From positions 18,536-82,535 of IMG/VR virus record IMGVR_UViG_3300002835_000103: a stretch of 64,000 nt of DNA. The stretch is one strand, 5' to 3'. The notes beneath the pieces are model-generated. The model was given only the letters and a program-made list of their open reading frames with translations. It was not told the DNA's origin and searched no databases. The position numbers were made by a program, and so were the translations under genes. Below, in pieces: positions 8,362 through 17,267 of the stretch. Origin of the DNA: a virus. Each line of letters begins with the position of its first letter. The first letter of the stretch is position 1.

Positions 8362-8377
8362 TTTGTTTTTCTTTTAA

Positions 8378-9526
8378 TTAATAGTAACCGATTGCTGCAG
8401 AGTGATAAAAAGTACCGGCAGCGGCATTTGTCCAAGCTGATAATGAACCTACTTGTGTTGGACTAGATCTATCTAAAGTATCTCCTAGCCCAAGATTACC
8501 TGTACTTTGATATGTATCACCCCAAGACCATAGTGTGCCATCTGTTTTAATTGCCAACGTAAAATACGAGCCCGAGTAAACGTTTCCCCAATTAGTTAAT
8601 GCACCAACCTGTACTGGACTAGATCTATCTGTAGTATTGCCTAACCCTAATCGTCCATCTGCACCGTAACCCCATGACCACATGGTACCATCTGTTTTAA
8701 TGGCCATATGATAATAATTACCAGCAGAAACCTTAGACCAATTTGTAAGGGAACCTACCTGTACTGGGCTAGATCTATGTGTAGTATCACCTTGGCCGAG
8801 TTCTCCATAAAAATTACTTCCAGTTGTCCATAATGTACCGTCTGTTTTAATTGCGGCCAGATGATATGGACCTGCAGAAACTGTTGACCAAGTTGTTAAA
8901 GCACCAATCTGTACTGGACTAGATCTATCTGTAGTATTACCTTGACCTAATTGTCCGTAGGTATTTTTACCCCATCCCCACATTGTACCATTGGTTTTAA
9001 TTGCATGAACGGTTCTATAATTGCCAGCTGAAACTTTTAACCAATTTGTAAGGGAACCTACCTGTACTGGGCTGTCTCTATTTGATTCATCTCCTAATCC
9101 CAATGCACCTTTATAATTATTTCCCCATGCCCACAATGTTCCGTCTGTTTTAACTGCGGCAGTGTGATAACCTCCACCGTCAAAACTATCAGCATTGCCG
9201 GCCCAATTAGTTAATGCACCAACTTGTTTTGGACTTGAATAAGTTGTAGTATTACCCAGCCCCAATATTCCAGATACACCGTATCCCCATGTCCATAATG
9301 TACCATCGGTTTTAACCGATATTTTATGATAACCTCCGGCAGCAACTCTTAACCAATTAGACAATGCGCCAATTTGCACTGGGGTAGATTTATCAATTGT
9401 AGTTCCGTCACCTAGTGCACCATATCCACCATCACCCCAACTCCAAAGGTAATACCCCGGAGGAGTGGGTTGAATTATGTTAATTGTTACCCCTGCGTAT
9501 CCGCCGCCTGAAAATGTAACTGCCAT
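8378..9526 (-). CDS. RCC1-repeat beta-propeller protein 3
   Basis: 382 residues. Tag MAVTFSGGGYAGVTINI and hinge PTPP, then YYLWSWG and seven blades. One inner blade has TLWTTGSN where all others keep WxWG, so one tryptophan of the propeller core is lost. Blade 3 contains a short insertion (GNADSFDGGG). The C-terminus is HSAAIGYY, unlike the SN ending of most paralogues. The position inside the late array and lack of catalytic residues suggest a structural or receptor-binding role. Confidence 0.8.
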   Translation of the reverse strand: MAVTFSGGGYAGVTINIIQPTPPGYYLWSWGDGGYGALGDGTTIDKSTPVQIGALSNWLRVAAGGYHKISVKTDGTLWTWGYGVSGILGLGNTTTYSSPKQVGALTNWAGNADSFDGGGYHTAAVKTDGTLWAWGNNYKGALGLGDESNRDSPVQVGSLTNWLKVSAGNYRTVHAIKTNGTMWGWGKNTYGQLGQGNTTDRSSPVQIGALTTWSTVSAGPYHLAAIKTDGTLWTTGSNFYGELGQGDTTHRSSPVQVGSLTNWSKVSAGNYYHMAIKTDGTMWSWGYGADGRLGLGNTTDRSSPVQVGALTNWGNVYSGSYFTLAIKTDGTLWSWGDTYQSTGNLGLGDTLDRSSPTQVGSLSAWTNAAAGTFYHSAAIGYY

Positions 9527-9553
9527 TTTTTGTTCTTTTCTTTTTTTTAATTT

Positions 9554-10681
9554 TTAGTTACTGATGGCCATGCTGTGAAAATAACCTGCGGCAACACTTG
9601 ACCAATTAGTTAAAGCCCCAATTTGCACCGGACTAGATCTATCTGTAGTATTTCCTAAACCCAATTGACCCGTATTATTAAAACCCCATGACCACATGGT
9701 ACCGTCTGTTTTGATGGATAGGTTGTGATATTCACCGGCATCAACACTTGACCAAGTGGTTAACGCGCCAATTTGTGTTGGACTAGATCTATTTGCGGTA
9801 TCGCCTAAACCCAATCGCCCCGCATAATTTCTACCCCATACCCACATGGTACCATCTGTTTTAATGGCCAAGTTATGATATTGACCAGCAGCAATATTTA
9901 ACCAATTAGTTAAAGATCCAACTTGTTTTGGACTAGAATAGTATGTCGTATTACCTACCCCCAATTGCCCAAAATTATTTTTACCCCATAACCACATGGT
10001 TCCATCTGTTTTAATTGCCGATGTGTGCTCATAACCTGCAGCAATATTTAACCAATTAGTTAAAGATCCAACTTGTTTTGGACTAGAATAGTATGTCGTA
10101 TTACCTAGGCCTAATTGCCCTTTACCCCCAATACCCCATACCCACATGGTACCATCTGTTTTAATGGCCAAGTTATGATATTGACCAGCAACAATATTTG
10201 ACCATGTGTTTAATGCACCAACCTGTACTGGACTAGATACAGATGTAGTATTACCTAGGCCTAATCGCCCGGCGGACCCGTTACCCCATACCCACATAGT
10301 ACCATCTGTTTTGAGCGCCAGATTGTGTTGACCACCTGCACCAATTTTTGCCCAGGTAGTTAATGCACCAATTTGTACTGGATTTGAATAATTTGTGGTA
10401 TTACCTAAACCTAATTGACCAAGGCTACCCGATCCCCAAGACCATAGTGTACCATCTGTTTTAATGGCCAAGTTATGATATTGACCAGCAGCAATATTTA
10501 ACCAATTAGTTAAAGCCCCAACTTGTACAGGACTAGATCTATCGGTAGTATTGCCTAATCCTAATTGACCTGAATTATTTCTGCCCCATGACCACAGGTA
10601 TTGCGGAGGAGGTGGCGGCGGAGCTGGGCATACTAGATTAAACCCGCCCCTTGTTGAAAAACCTGAAAAGGTAAATGCCAT
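9554..10681 (-). CDS. RCC1-repeat beta-propeller protein 4, with recently duplicated blades
   Basis: 375 residues from the chosen ATG, which gives the array's standard opening MAFTFSGFSTRGG. A longer reading frame adds 18 residues upstream, but these overlap the end of the preceding gene and match nothing. A six-proline hinge is followed by seven blades. This gene has the most regular blades of the set: neighbouring copies are identical over more than 50 bases with 150-base spacing, a sign of recent duplication or gene conversion. Probable fibre-tip adhesin. Confidence 0.8.
   Translation of the reverse strand: MAFTFSGFSTRGGFNLVCPAPPPPPPQYLWSWGRNNSGQLGLGNTTDRSSPVQVGALTNWLNIAAGQYHNLAIKTDGTLWSWGSGSLGQLGLGNTTNYSNPVQIGALTTWAKIGAGGQHNLALKTDGTMWVWGNGSAGRLGLGNTTSVSSPVQVGALNTWSNIVAGQYHNLAIKTDGTMWVWGIGGKGQLGLGNTTYYSSPKQVGSLTNWLNIAAGYEHTSAIKTDGTMWLWGKNNFGQLGVGNTTYYSSPKQVGSLTNWLNIAAGQYHNLAIKTDGTMWVWGRNYAGRLGLGDTANRSSPTQIGALTTWSSVDAGEYHNLSIKTDGTMWSWGFNNTGQLGLGNTTDRSSPVQIGALTNWSSVAAGYFHSMAISN
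9842..10112 (-). repeat. Near-identical 150-bp blade repeats inside one RCC1 gene
   Basis: Bases 9901-9956 and 10051-10106 are the same with exactly 150 bases (50 codons) between them, and 9841-9889 recurs at 10141-10189. The period is one blade and keeps the frame, so blades could be gained or lost without a frameshift. Confidence 0.8.
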
Positions 10682-10694
10682 TTTGTTTTTCTTT

Positions 10695-11825
10695 TTATCC
10701 GATAGCCAGGCTGAAAGAACCACCTGCAGAAACATTTGCCCAATTTGTTAATGATCCAATCTGCACTGGACTAGATCTATTTGTGATATCGCCTATACCC
10801 AATCGACCAGATTGATTATCGCCCCATGACCACATGGTACCATCTGTTTTAATGGCCAGATTGTGTTCAACACCCCCTGAAATATTTAACCAAGTAGTTA
10901 ATGCACCAACTTGTACTGGACTAGATCTATTTGTAGTATCTCCTAACCCCAATGAGCCTACTGCATTTCTTCCCCAAGACCATAAAGTACCATCTGTTTT
11001 TACAGCCAGGCCGTGATAATACCCAGCGGAAACACTTTGCCAAGTAGTTAATGCGCCAATCTGTACAGGACTAGATCTATTTGTAGTATCGCCCAATCCA
11101 AGTTCGCCGTAACCATTAGCGCCCCATGTCCATAAAGTTCCATCTGTTTTAGTTGCGAGGGCACCAAATCTAATATTAGTAATATTTGACCAAGTGGTTA
11201 AAGCGCCAATTTGTTGTGGGCTAGATGTATTTGTAGTATTACCCAATCCCAATTGCCCGTTAGACCCTTGTCCCCATGACCACATAGTACCATTGGTTTT
11301 AATTGCTGCAGCACCGTTTCCAGCAAGTGAAATTATAATTGCCCAATCAGTTAAGGAACCTACTTGTACTGGACTAGAATATGATGTAGTATTGCCCAAT
11401 CCTAACTTGTAACCATAATTACCACCCCACGCCCATAAGGTACCATTGGTTTTTATAGCAAACATATTAGACGCTTTCCCTGTACTAATATTTGCCCAAG
11501 TAGTTAAAGCTCCAATCTGTTTTGGAGAAGAATAATATGTAGTATTACCTAAGCCTAATTGACCTGCATAATTTCTGCCCCAAGACCACATTGTGCCATC
11601 TGTTTTTAGAGCCATTGCCCAACCTTCTGCTGCAGCAATACTTGACCAAGTGGTCAATGCACCAATCTGTTTTGGAGAAGAATAATCTGTAGTATTACCT
11701 AACCCCAATCGACCACTAATACCTTGACCCCATGACCAAAGATAATATATCGGAGGTGGTGGTGGTTGAGTAGTGGTAAATGATATACCCGAATAATTGC
11801 CGATACCTGAAATAGTAAATGCCAT
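10695..11825 (-). CDS. RCC1-repeat beta-propeller protein 5
   Basis: 376 residues. Tag MAFTISGIGNYSGISF, hinge QPPPPP, then IYYLWSWGQG and seven blades. Blades 3 and 4 read KTNGT in place of KTDGT, and blade 4 carries an unusual IIISLAGNGAA strand, so the inner face differs from its paralogues. It ends at FSLAIG. Spacing to the next gene is 13 bases. The role is inferred to be an exposed adhesin, from the shared tag and context. Confidence 0.8.
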   Translation of the reverse strand: MAFTISGIGNYSGISFTTTQPPPPPIYYLWSWGQGISGRLGLGNTTDYSSPKQIGALTTWSSIAAAEGWAMALKTDGTMWSWGRNYAGQLGLGNTTYYSSPKQIGALTTWANISTGKASNMFAIKTNGTLWAWGGNYGYKLGLGNTTSYSSPVQVGSLTDWAIIISLAGNGAAAIKTNGTMWSWGQGSNGQLGLGNTTNTSSPQQIGALTTWSNITNIRFGALATKTDGTLWTWGANGYGELGLGDTTNRSSPVQIGALTTWQSVSAGYYHGLAVKTDGTLWSWGRNAVGSLGLGDTTNRSSPVQVGALTTWLNISGGVEHNLAIKTDGTMWSWGDNQSGRLGIGDITNRSSPVQIGSLTNWANVSAGGSFSLAIG

Positions 11826-11840
11826 TTTGTTCTCTTTTTA

Positions 11841-12974
11841 TTAATAGCTAATAGCCAAAGTGAACGTACCAACTGCATCAATCTTTGACCAATTAGTTGA
11901 TGAACCAATCTGTGTTGGGCTTGATCTATTTGTGGTATCACCTAACCCCAATCGACCGGATCCATTTCCACCCCAAGCCCACATGGTACCATCTGTTTTA
12001 ATGGCCACGCTGTGACTTCTACCGGCATCAATACTTGACCAATTGGTTAAAGCACCAACTTGAACTGGGCTTATATATTGAGTGGTACCACCTAAACCTA
12101 ACATTCCTATATAATTGCGACCCCATCCCCACAAGGTGCCATTATTTTTCAGGGCCACGCTGTGAGCATATTTACCCCCAGCAACACTTAACCAATTGGT
12201 TAGACCCCCTACCTGTTTTGGGCTAGAATAATATGTATAATTATTTAATCCTAACTGACCAAAAGCATTCATCCCCCATGACCATAACGTACCATCTGTT
12301 TTGACGGCCATACTGGCCCTATACCCTCCAGCAATATTTAACCAAGTAGTTAATGAACCAATTTGTACTGGACTAGATCTATTTGAGGTATCGCCTAGCC
12401 CCAGTGAACCGTGTTGATTAACTCCCCATGCCCACATGGTACCATCTGTTTTAATGGCCATGGTATGCTGACCACCTGCATTAATCTTTGACCAAGTAGT
12501 TAATGCACCAATTTGTACTGGACTAGATATACTTGTAGTATTGCCTAACCCCAATCGACCGCTATTATTATAACCCCATGACCACATGGTACCATCTGTT
12601 TTAATGGCTATGTTGTAGAAGAAACTTCCTTCAATTGTTGCCCAATTGGTTCCTGCGCCAATCTGTACTGGACTAGATCTATCTGTAAGATCCCCCAAAC
12701 CTAACTGCCCCGTATCATTGTAACCCCATGACCATAAGGTACCATCTGTTTTGAGGGCCATGCCGTGATTATACCCGGCAGCAATATTCAACCAAGAGCC
12801 TAGCGAACCAATTTGTTTTGGACTTGAATAACTTGTAGTATTACCTAAACCTAGTCGACCGTCGCTTCCACTACCCCACGACCATAGATAAGATGTTGGT
12901 TCGGGAGGTGGAGGTGGAGTATACACCATGTCGAAACTACCTTTTGTGGTTATACCCGAAAAAATTAATGGCAT
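11841..12974 (-). CDS. RCC1-repeat beta-propeller protein 6
   Basis: 377 residues. Tag MPLIFSGITTKGSFDMVY with a PPPPPEP hinge, then SYLWSWGSG and seven blades. One blade has the divergent strand LKNNGTLWGWG and another has the turn LNNYTYYSSP in place of LGNTT. The tag deviates most in the first two residues from the MAFTFSG type but keeps the FSGxxxxG core. Same late operon as its neighbours. Confidence 0.8.
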   Translation of the reverse strand: MPLIFSGITTKGSFDMVYTPPPPPEPTSYLWSWGSGSDGRLGLGNTTSYSSPKQIGSLGSWLNIAAGYNHGMALKTDGTLWSWGYNDTGQLGLGDLTDRSSPVQIGAGTNWATIEGSFFYNIAIKTDGTMWSWGYNNSGRLGLGNTTSISSPVQIGALTTWSKINAGGQHTMAIKTDGTMWAWGVNQHGSLGLGDTSNRSSPVQIGSLTTWLNIAGGYRASMAVKTDGTLWSWGMNAFGQLGLNNYTYYSSPKQVGGLTNWLSVAGGKYAHSVALKNNGTLWGWGRNYIGMLGLGGTTQYISPVQVGALTNWSSIDAGRSHSVAIKTDGTMWAWGGNGSGRLGLGDTTNRSSPTQIGSSTNWSKIDAVGTFTLAISY

Positions 12975-12992
12975 TTTTTTTTATTCTTTTTA

Positions 12993-14099
12993 TTAATTAC
13001 TGATGGCATGGCTAAAATAACTACCTGCAGCAACACTTAACCATTTTGTTAATGCGCCAATCTGTACTGGACTAGATCTATTGGTAGTAGTGCTGTCGCC
13101 TACTTGACCATTTCCGTTACCGCCATGTCCCCATAATGTGCCATCTGTTTTAATAGCCAATACATGTCGAGGACCTGCAGTAACATTTGACCAAGTTGTT
13201 AAAGCGCCAATTTGTACTGGATTAGATCTGTCTGTAGCATCACCTAAACCCAATTGTCCTTCATCATTGTTACCCCATGACCACATGGTACCATCTGTTT
13301 TGATTGCAACACTGCCAGCAGAATGAACAGCAACCTTTGACCAAGTAGTTAAGGCACCGATCTGTGTTGGGTTAACTGCGTTAGAGGTATTACCTAATCC
13401 CAATCTGTTATTTTGACCGCTACCCCATGTCCACAAGGTACCATTTGTTTTAACTGCCACGGCGTGATACCACGAAATTGCAAATGTTGACCAATTGGTA
13501 TCTGTACCAACTTGTACTGGACTAGAACCGGCTCTACCTTGCGTTGCTTCGCCTCCACCAGAGCCTATCGACCACAACGTACCATCAGTTTTGCCGGCAA
13601 GGGTAAAGTACCTACCTGCAGAAACATTCAACCAAGTTGTTAGTGCACCTACTTGTTTTGGACTTGAATATGGTGAAGTATTACCTACACCTAATTGCCC
13701 GTAGCTATTACCACCCCATGCCCACATGGTACCATCCGTTTTAACTGCCATGGTGTGATTTCTACCTCCAGAAACTCGTGACCAAGTTGTTAGTGCACCT
13801 ACTTGTTTGGGACTTGAATAGTTTGTAGTATTACCTACACCCAATTGACCAACATTGTTTATACCCCAAGACCATAGACTACCATCGGCTTTGATAGCCA
13901 TGCCATGATAACCTCCTGCGGCAACACTTAACCAAGTAGTTAAAGCACCAATTTGTACTGGACTAGATCTATTTGTGGTATCGCCTAACCCCAATCGACC
14001 AGAGCTATTACCGCCCCATGACCATAAGTAAAATTCTGGTGGTGGTGGAGGAGGCTGAATATTGACTCCGCCTAATATAGTTATTCCGATTAGATCCAT
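12993..14099 (-). CDS. RCC1-repeat beta-propeller protein 7, one blade strongly diverged
   Basis: 368 residues. A shortened tag (MDLIGITILGGVNI), a six-proline hinge, EFYLWSWGGN and seven blades. Blade 4 is rebuilt: TLWSIGSGGGEATQGRAGSSP replaces the usual WSWG...LGLGNTT turn. Another blade ends TLWGHGGNGNGQVGDS. These two changes alter loops on one side of the propeller and could be a binding face. No enzyme motif is present. Confidence 0.78.
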   Translation of the reverse strand: MDLIGITILGGVNIQPPPPPPEFYLWSWGGNSSGRLGLGDTTNRSSPVQIGALTTWLSVAAGGYHGMAIKADGSLWSWGINNVGQLGVGNTTNYSSPKQVGALTTWSRVSGGRNHTMAVKTDGTMWAWGGNSYGQLGVGNTSPYSSPKQVGALTTWLNVSAGRYFTLAGKTDGTLWSIGSGGGEATQGRAGSSPVQVGTDTNWSTFAISWYHAVAVKTNGTLWTWGSGQNNRLGLGNTSNAVNPTQIGALTTWSKVAVHSAGSVAIKTDGTMWSWGNNDEGQLGLGDATDRSNPVQIGALTTWSNVTAGPRHVLAIKTDGTLWGHGGNGNGQVGDSTTTNRSSPVQIGALTKWLSVAAGSYFSHAISN

Positions 14100-14128
14100 T
14101 TTGTTTTCTTATTATCTTTTACAATTTA

Positions 14129-15007
14129 TTAAAATGTTATTGAACCAGAACTGGTCCATTTATATATTCTATATCCGCCGGATACTATTACGTTGGGAGA
14201 TCCTGTTGTATTTGATGCGGCCGGATTAATATCTTCGTAACGAAGTATAACTATACCGGAACCACCAGCTCCGGAACCGCTACCGTTGCCTACTTGATTA
14301 CCGCCGCCGCCACCGCCGGTATTTACATTGCCGGCAGCATTACCGGCACCGCCGCCGTATCCTATACTAGCTGTGATATCGGATCCGCCACCAACGCCAC
14401 CGGATCCGCCTCCGGCATATCCAACACTTGTACCGGATATAGAGGAGTTTATACCTGCTCCACCAAAACCGCCGGCGGTGGTGGTGGCTGCTGCTCCAAC
14501 TGCGCCAGCGCCACCACCACCGCCACCGCCACCAGTTTCTTGGCCACCACCAGCTCCGCCATTATAGCCTTGTCTTGGTGGTCCAGCAGTTCCAGAACCG
14601 CCGCCACTTGCTAGTCTACCACCTTGACCACCACCCGATCCACCGTTATTTATAGAACCTATGCTGCCGCCGGCGGCATTACCTGCACCACCGCCGATTG
14701 CTGTTGCAGTTCCGCTTATTGATGAATTTGCCCCAACACCGCCATTTAGTCCGTTGTTATTTCCTGTAGCAGTGCCGCCGGCACCTACTGTAATAGTAAG
14801 TGTAGAGCTACTAACTAACAAGGCTGTTCCTGTTAATAATCCGCCGGCGCCACCACCGCCACCACCGCCCCGCTGGTTATCAGCTGATCCACCACCTGCA
14901 CCGCCCGCGACTACAAGGTATTCTATAGTAGGAGTCACCGGCGGTGTTGGAATATGCACCGCAGTCAATGCTCCGTTTATTCTTACGCCTGAAATTGTTA
15001 GTGCCAT
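14129..15007 (-). CDS. Glycine-rich adhesin-like protein with the RCC1-array tag
   Basis: 292 residues. Tag MALTISGVRINGALTAVHIP and hinge TPPVTPT, then EYLVVAGGAGG and a long glycine-rich domain (GGGGGGGAGG, GGQETGGGGGGGGAGAVG), ending with TGSPNVIVSGGYRIYKWTSS and GSITF. Glycine-rich tip proteins of this type include the S16 phage Gp38 adhesin, in which polyglycine II helices carry variable loops. Its tag is almost the same as that of the next gene, which carries an RCC1 propeller. Likely a virion tip protein. Confidence 0.7.
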   Translation of the reverse strand: MALTISGVRINGALTAVHIPTPPVTPTIEYLVVAGGAGGGSADNQRGGGGGGGAGGLLTGTALLVSSSTLTITVGAGGTATGNNNGLNGGVGANSSISGTATAIGGGAGNAAGGSIGSINNGGSGGGQGGRLASGGGSGTAGPPRQGYNGGAGGGQETGGGGGGGGAGAVGAAATTTAGGFGGAGINSSISGTSVGYAGGGSGGVGGGSDITASIGYGGGAGNAAGNVNTGGGGGGNQVGNGSGSGAGGSGIVILRYEDINPAASNTTGSPNVIVSGGYRIYKWTSSGSITF

Positions 15008-15023
15008 TTTGTTCTTTTAATTT

Positions 15024-16166
15024 TTAGCTACTGATGGCTAAAGACCATCGTTGACCTGCGGCAACACTTGACCAATTAGTCAATGAACCCACTTGAATCG
15101 GACTAACTACCGGTGTAGTAGTAGTGCCATCACCTACTTCACCATATGAATTCCTGCCCCAAGACCACAAGGTACTGTTAGTTTTAATTGCCAAATTATG
15201 ATATCTACCCGCGGAAATCTTTAACCAATTGGTTAACGCGCCAATTTGGGTTGGACTAGATCTACGTTCTTGATCACCTAATCCCAATCTACCGGCGCCA
15301 GTGTTACTATTATCACCCCATGACCACATGGTGCCATCTGTTTTAATGGCCACGCAGTGACTACTACCTCCAGCAATACTTGCCCAAGTAGTACCTGCAC
15401 CAACTTGTTTTGGACTAGAATAATCTGTAGTATTGCCTAGTCCCAACATGCCATAAGCATTTCTACCCCAAGTCCATATGGTACCATCTGTTTTAACTGC
15501 AATACCGTGATAAGAACCCCCAGAAACTCTTAACCAATTGGTTAATGCGCCAATTTGTACTGGGCTAGATACATTTGTAACATTACCTAAGCCTAGTGCA
15601 CCAAAAGTATCATTTCTACCCCAAGACCATATGGTACCATCTGTTTTAATTGCAGCGGTCCAACTTCCCGAACCTGCAGAAACACTTGCCCAAGTGGTGC
15701 CTGCACCAATTTGTACTGGACTAGATACACTTGTGGTATTGCCTAAACCCAATTGACCATAATTATTTTTACCCCATGACCACAAGGTGCCATCTGTTTT
15801 AACGGCCATGCTGTGATACCTACCTGCACTAACATTTAACCAAGTAGTTAATGCACCAACCTGTACTGGACTAGATGTATTTGTAGTATTGCCAAGGCCT
15901 AATTGACCATCGCCATTGAGACCCCATGCCCACATGGTACCATCTGTTTTAGTCGATAAACTGTGATAGCCCGCCGCAATATTTAACCAAGTAGTTAATG
16001 CGCCGACTTGTGTTGGACTAGCTACATTTGTAGTATTGCCTAACCCTAATTGACCGGCATTGTTTCTGCCAAAACTCCATAGGTAATATATTGGTGGAGG
16101 AGGAGGTGGAATATGCACCGCATTAAGATTACCGGTTATAGTAAAACCGGAGATGGTCAGGGCCAT
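15024..16166 (-). CDS. RCC1-repeat beta-propeller protein 8
   Basis: 380 residues. Tag MALTISGFTITGNLNAVHIP, hinge PPPPPP, then IYYLWSFGRN and seven blades. The first blade has SFG in place of SWG. Two blades have longer turns (NDTFGALG and NSNTGAGRLG), and the last uses KTNSTLWSWG. The tag and hinge match the glycine-rich gene downstream, though the modules attached are unrelated. It is the first RCC1 gene of the array in transcription order. Confidence 0.8.
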   Translation of the reverse strand: MALTISGFTITGNLNAVHIPPPPPPIYYLWSFGRNNAGQLGLGNTTNVASPTQVGALTTWLNIAAGYHSLSTKTDGTMWAWGLNGDGQLGLGNTTNTSSPVQVGALTTWLNVSAGRYHSMAVKTDGTLWSWGKNNYGQLGLGNTTSVSSPVQIGAGTTWASVSAGSGSWTAAIKTDGTIWSWGRNDTFGALGLGNVTNVSSPVQIGALTNWLRVSGGSYHGIAVKTDGTIWTWGRNAYGMLGLGNTTDYSSPKQVGAGTTWASIAGGSSHCVAIKTDGTMWSWGDNSNTGAGRLGLGDQERRSSPTQIGALTNWLKISAGRYHNLAIKTNSTLWSWGRNSYGEVGDGTTTTPVVSPIQVGSLTNWSSVAAGQRWSLAISS

Positions 16167-16186
16167 ATTACACCTCTTCTTTTAAA

Positions 16187-16573
16187 TTAAACTAACGCGT
16201 CTAATTCGTCGTGTGTTGTTGCGGCGGTAACTGCTGCAACTTTAGAGTCTGCTGTAGCTTGTGCTGCAGCAATTGCTTCTGCGGTATGAGTTCCAGGTGT
16301 CATCTCATTTTGCATATTCATGCGAGCAACCGCAAAATTAGCATTAGAAATCATGCTGTTTTTACGATCTTCAACTGTGATATCTACTGCATCCCAGATG
16401 ATTTGAACTGGATCTACGTTTAGATCATAGCGGTGAGCCGCAAACTGTTGACGATGTGCAACTAGTTCAGCACGAACTTCTACTGCATTTCTCCAGCCTT
16501 CTTGGCCTTCGGGTGGTGCAGAGTCCCAAACTTGTTTAACTTCGCCGTCTAATACTTGTACAAATAATGCCAT
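16187..16573 (-). CDS. Conserved small phage protein, tail-fibre-associated
   Basis: 128 residues. The start MALFVQVLDGEVKQVWDSAPPE and the block DPVQIIWDAVDITVEDRK resemble short proteins that sit beside fibre genes in aquatic T4-like phages. The C-terminus is Ala/Thr-rich and helical (EAIAAAQATADSKVAAVTAATTHDELDAL split over two helices). It may be a fibre assembly factor. A strong Shine-Dalgarno (AGGAG) and an exact TATAAATA promoter precede it, so it probably heads the late transcript of the RCC1 array. Confidence 0.6.
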   Translation of the reverse strand: MALFVQVLDGEVKQVWDSAPPEGQEGWRNAVEVRAELVAHRQQFAAHRYDLNVDPVQIIWDAVDITVEDRKNSMISNANFAVARMNMQNEMTPGTHTAEAIAAAQATADSKVAAVTAATTHDELDALV

Positions 16574-16607
16574 TTTTAATCTCCTAATGTTAAATGGGTG
16601 TCTGTTA

Positions 16608-16615
16608 TATTTATA
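16608..16615 (-). promoter_or_regulatory. T4-type late promoter (exact TATAAATA) ahead of the RCC1 array
   Basis: Exact TATAAATA on the minus strand, 35 bases before the ATG at 16573 and within a 67-base non-coding gap. It is the nearest exact late promoter upstream of the eight-gene RCC1 array, so it may drive the whole array. Confidence 0.7.
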
Positions 16616-16640
16616 ATATAAGATATTCCAAATTTTCGGT

Positions 16641-17267
16641 TTAACCCGGTTGTAGGAATATAAGGTGTGTCAATCTACTGTTGTTAACGTCTGTTCCAAA
16701 ATGTTGGCCCATATGGTGCCATAACCAGGGCCTGAACAGCACTGCCCGATTAAACTTAATGTCTACATTCAATTCGGTTTTCCATAAATCAGTATTTATA
16801 CCCTCAGTTTCAAAGAAATTTCGCATATCTTCAAATGTTTTTACTCCAATTGCGTCACTTTCGGTGTAATCTTTAGGGGCAATAGTCATACCGGTTCTTT
16901 TATGGGAAACAATTTTTGTCCCGGCATCTCTACCTTCATAATGCTCGGGCAGACTTAAATAAACTACTCCTGCCCATGTTTGCCCGGGGGTTGGATCAAA
17001 ATGCACAATTTGTTTTGCAATGTCTTTTTCTCTAGTATGTCTGAAATATCCGTTGGCTGAAGGCTTTGCAGGCTTTACGGTTTCGCCAGTTGCTTTACAT
17101 AACATTTTTGTAATGGTTGTATCCCAATACGATCTCGTGGTGTTTAGCCCTGGATAGTTGGGTGTCAGGCCTTCTGGCTCATACTCCGCGTTCAATGCCA
17201 TATCCCGCATCATATAAGGATCGGAATAAAAATCATCTATAACTATTACTTTTTTATCAAATTCCAT
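16641..17267 (-). CDS. 2OG-Fe(II) oxygenase-like protein (DUF6445-like)
   Basis: 208 residues from the chosen ATG (MEFDKKVIVIDDFYSDPYMM). A longer frame would add 22 residues inside the preceding sulfotransferase gene. Visible motifs are DDFYSDP near the start, HFDPTPGQTWAGVVYLSLP in the middle (an HxD pair as in iron-binding jelly-roll enzymes), and VLFRPWLWHHMG at the end. These suggest a non-haem iron oxygenase fold; the exact family is uncertain. It ends the glycan cassette and overlaps the sulfotransferase gene by 11 bases. A hydroxylation role is inferred. Confidence 0.55.
   Translation of the reverse strand: MEFDKKVIVIDDFYSDPYMMRDMALNAEYEPEGLTPNYPGLNTTRSYWDTTITKMLCKATGETVKPAKPSANGYFRHTREKDIAKQIVHFDPTPGQTWAGVVYLSLPEHYEGRDAGTKIVSHKRTGMTIAPKDYTESDAIGVKTFEDMRNFFETEGINTDLWKTELNVDIKFNRAVLFRPWLWHHMGQHFGTDVNNSRLTHLIFLQPG

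Larger units (their letters stand above)
6088..16150 (-). repeat. Tandem array of eight RCC1 genes (about 56 blade repeats)
   Basis: Eight RCC1 genes, with one glycine-rich gene among them, lie head to tail with gaps of only about 12-30 bases. Each gene has seven blades of about 150 bases. Short exact words such as ggtaccatctgttttaatgg recur dozens of times, so the array is full of homology for unequal crossover or gene conversion. Each gene also starts from a similar short leader (AAAGAACAAAATG). Confidence 0.8.

Noticed and set aside
10682-10735. Upstream 18-residue extension of RCC1 protein 4
   Set aside because: It overlaps the end of the preceding RCC1 gene and breaks the tag pattern; the internal ATG gives the standard MAFTFSG start.
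6088-16150. Regular direct repeats that could suggest a CRISPR array
   Set aside because: The repeats are 150-base coding blades in frame, with no short palindromic repeat, unique spacers or cas genes.
16793-16800. TATAAATA on the minus strand inside the oxygenase-like gene
   Set aside because: Within coding sequence and more than 200 bases from the next ATG.
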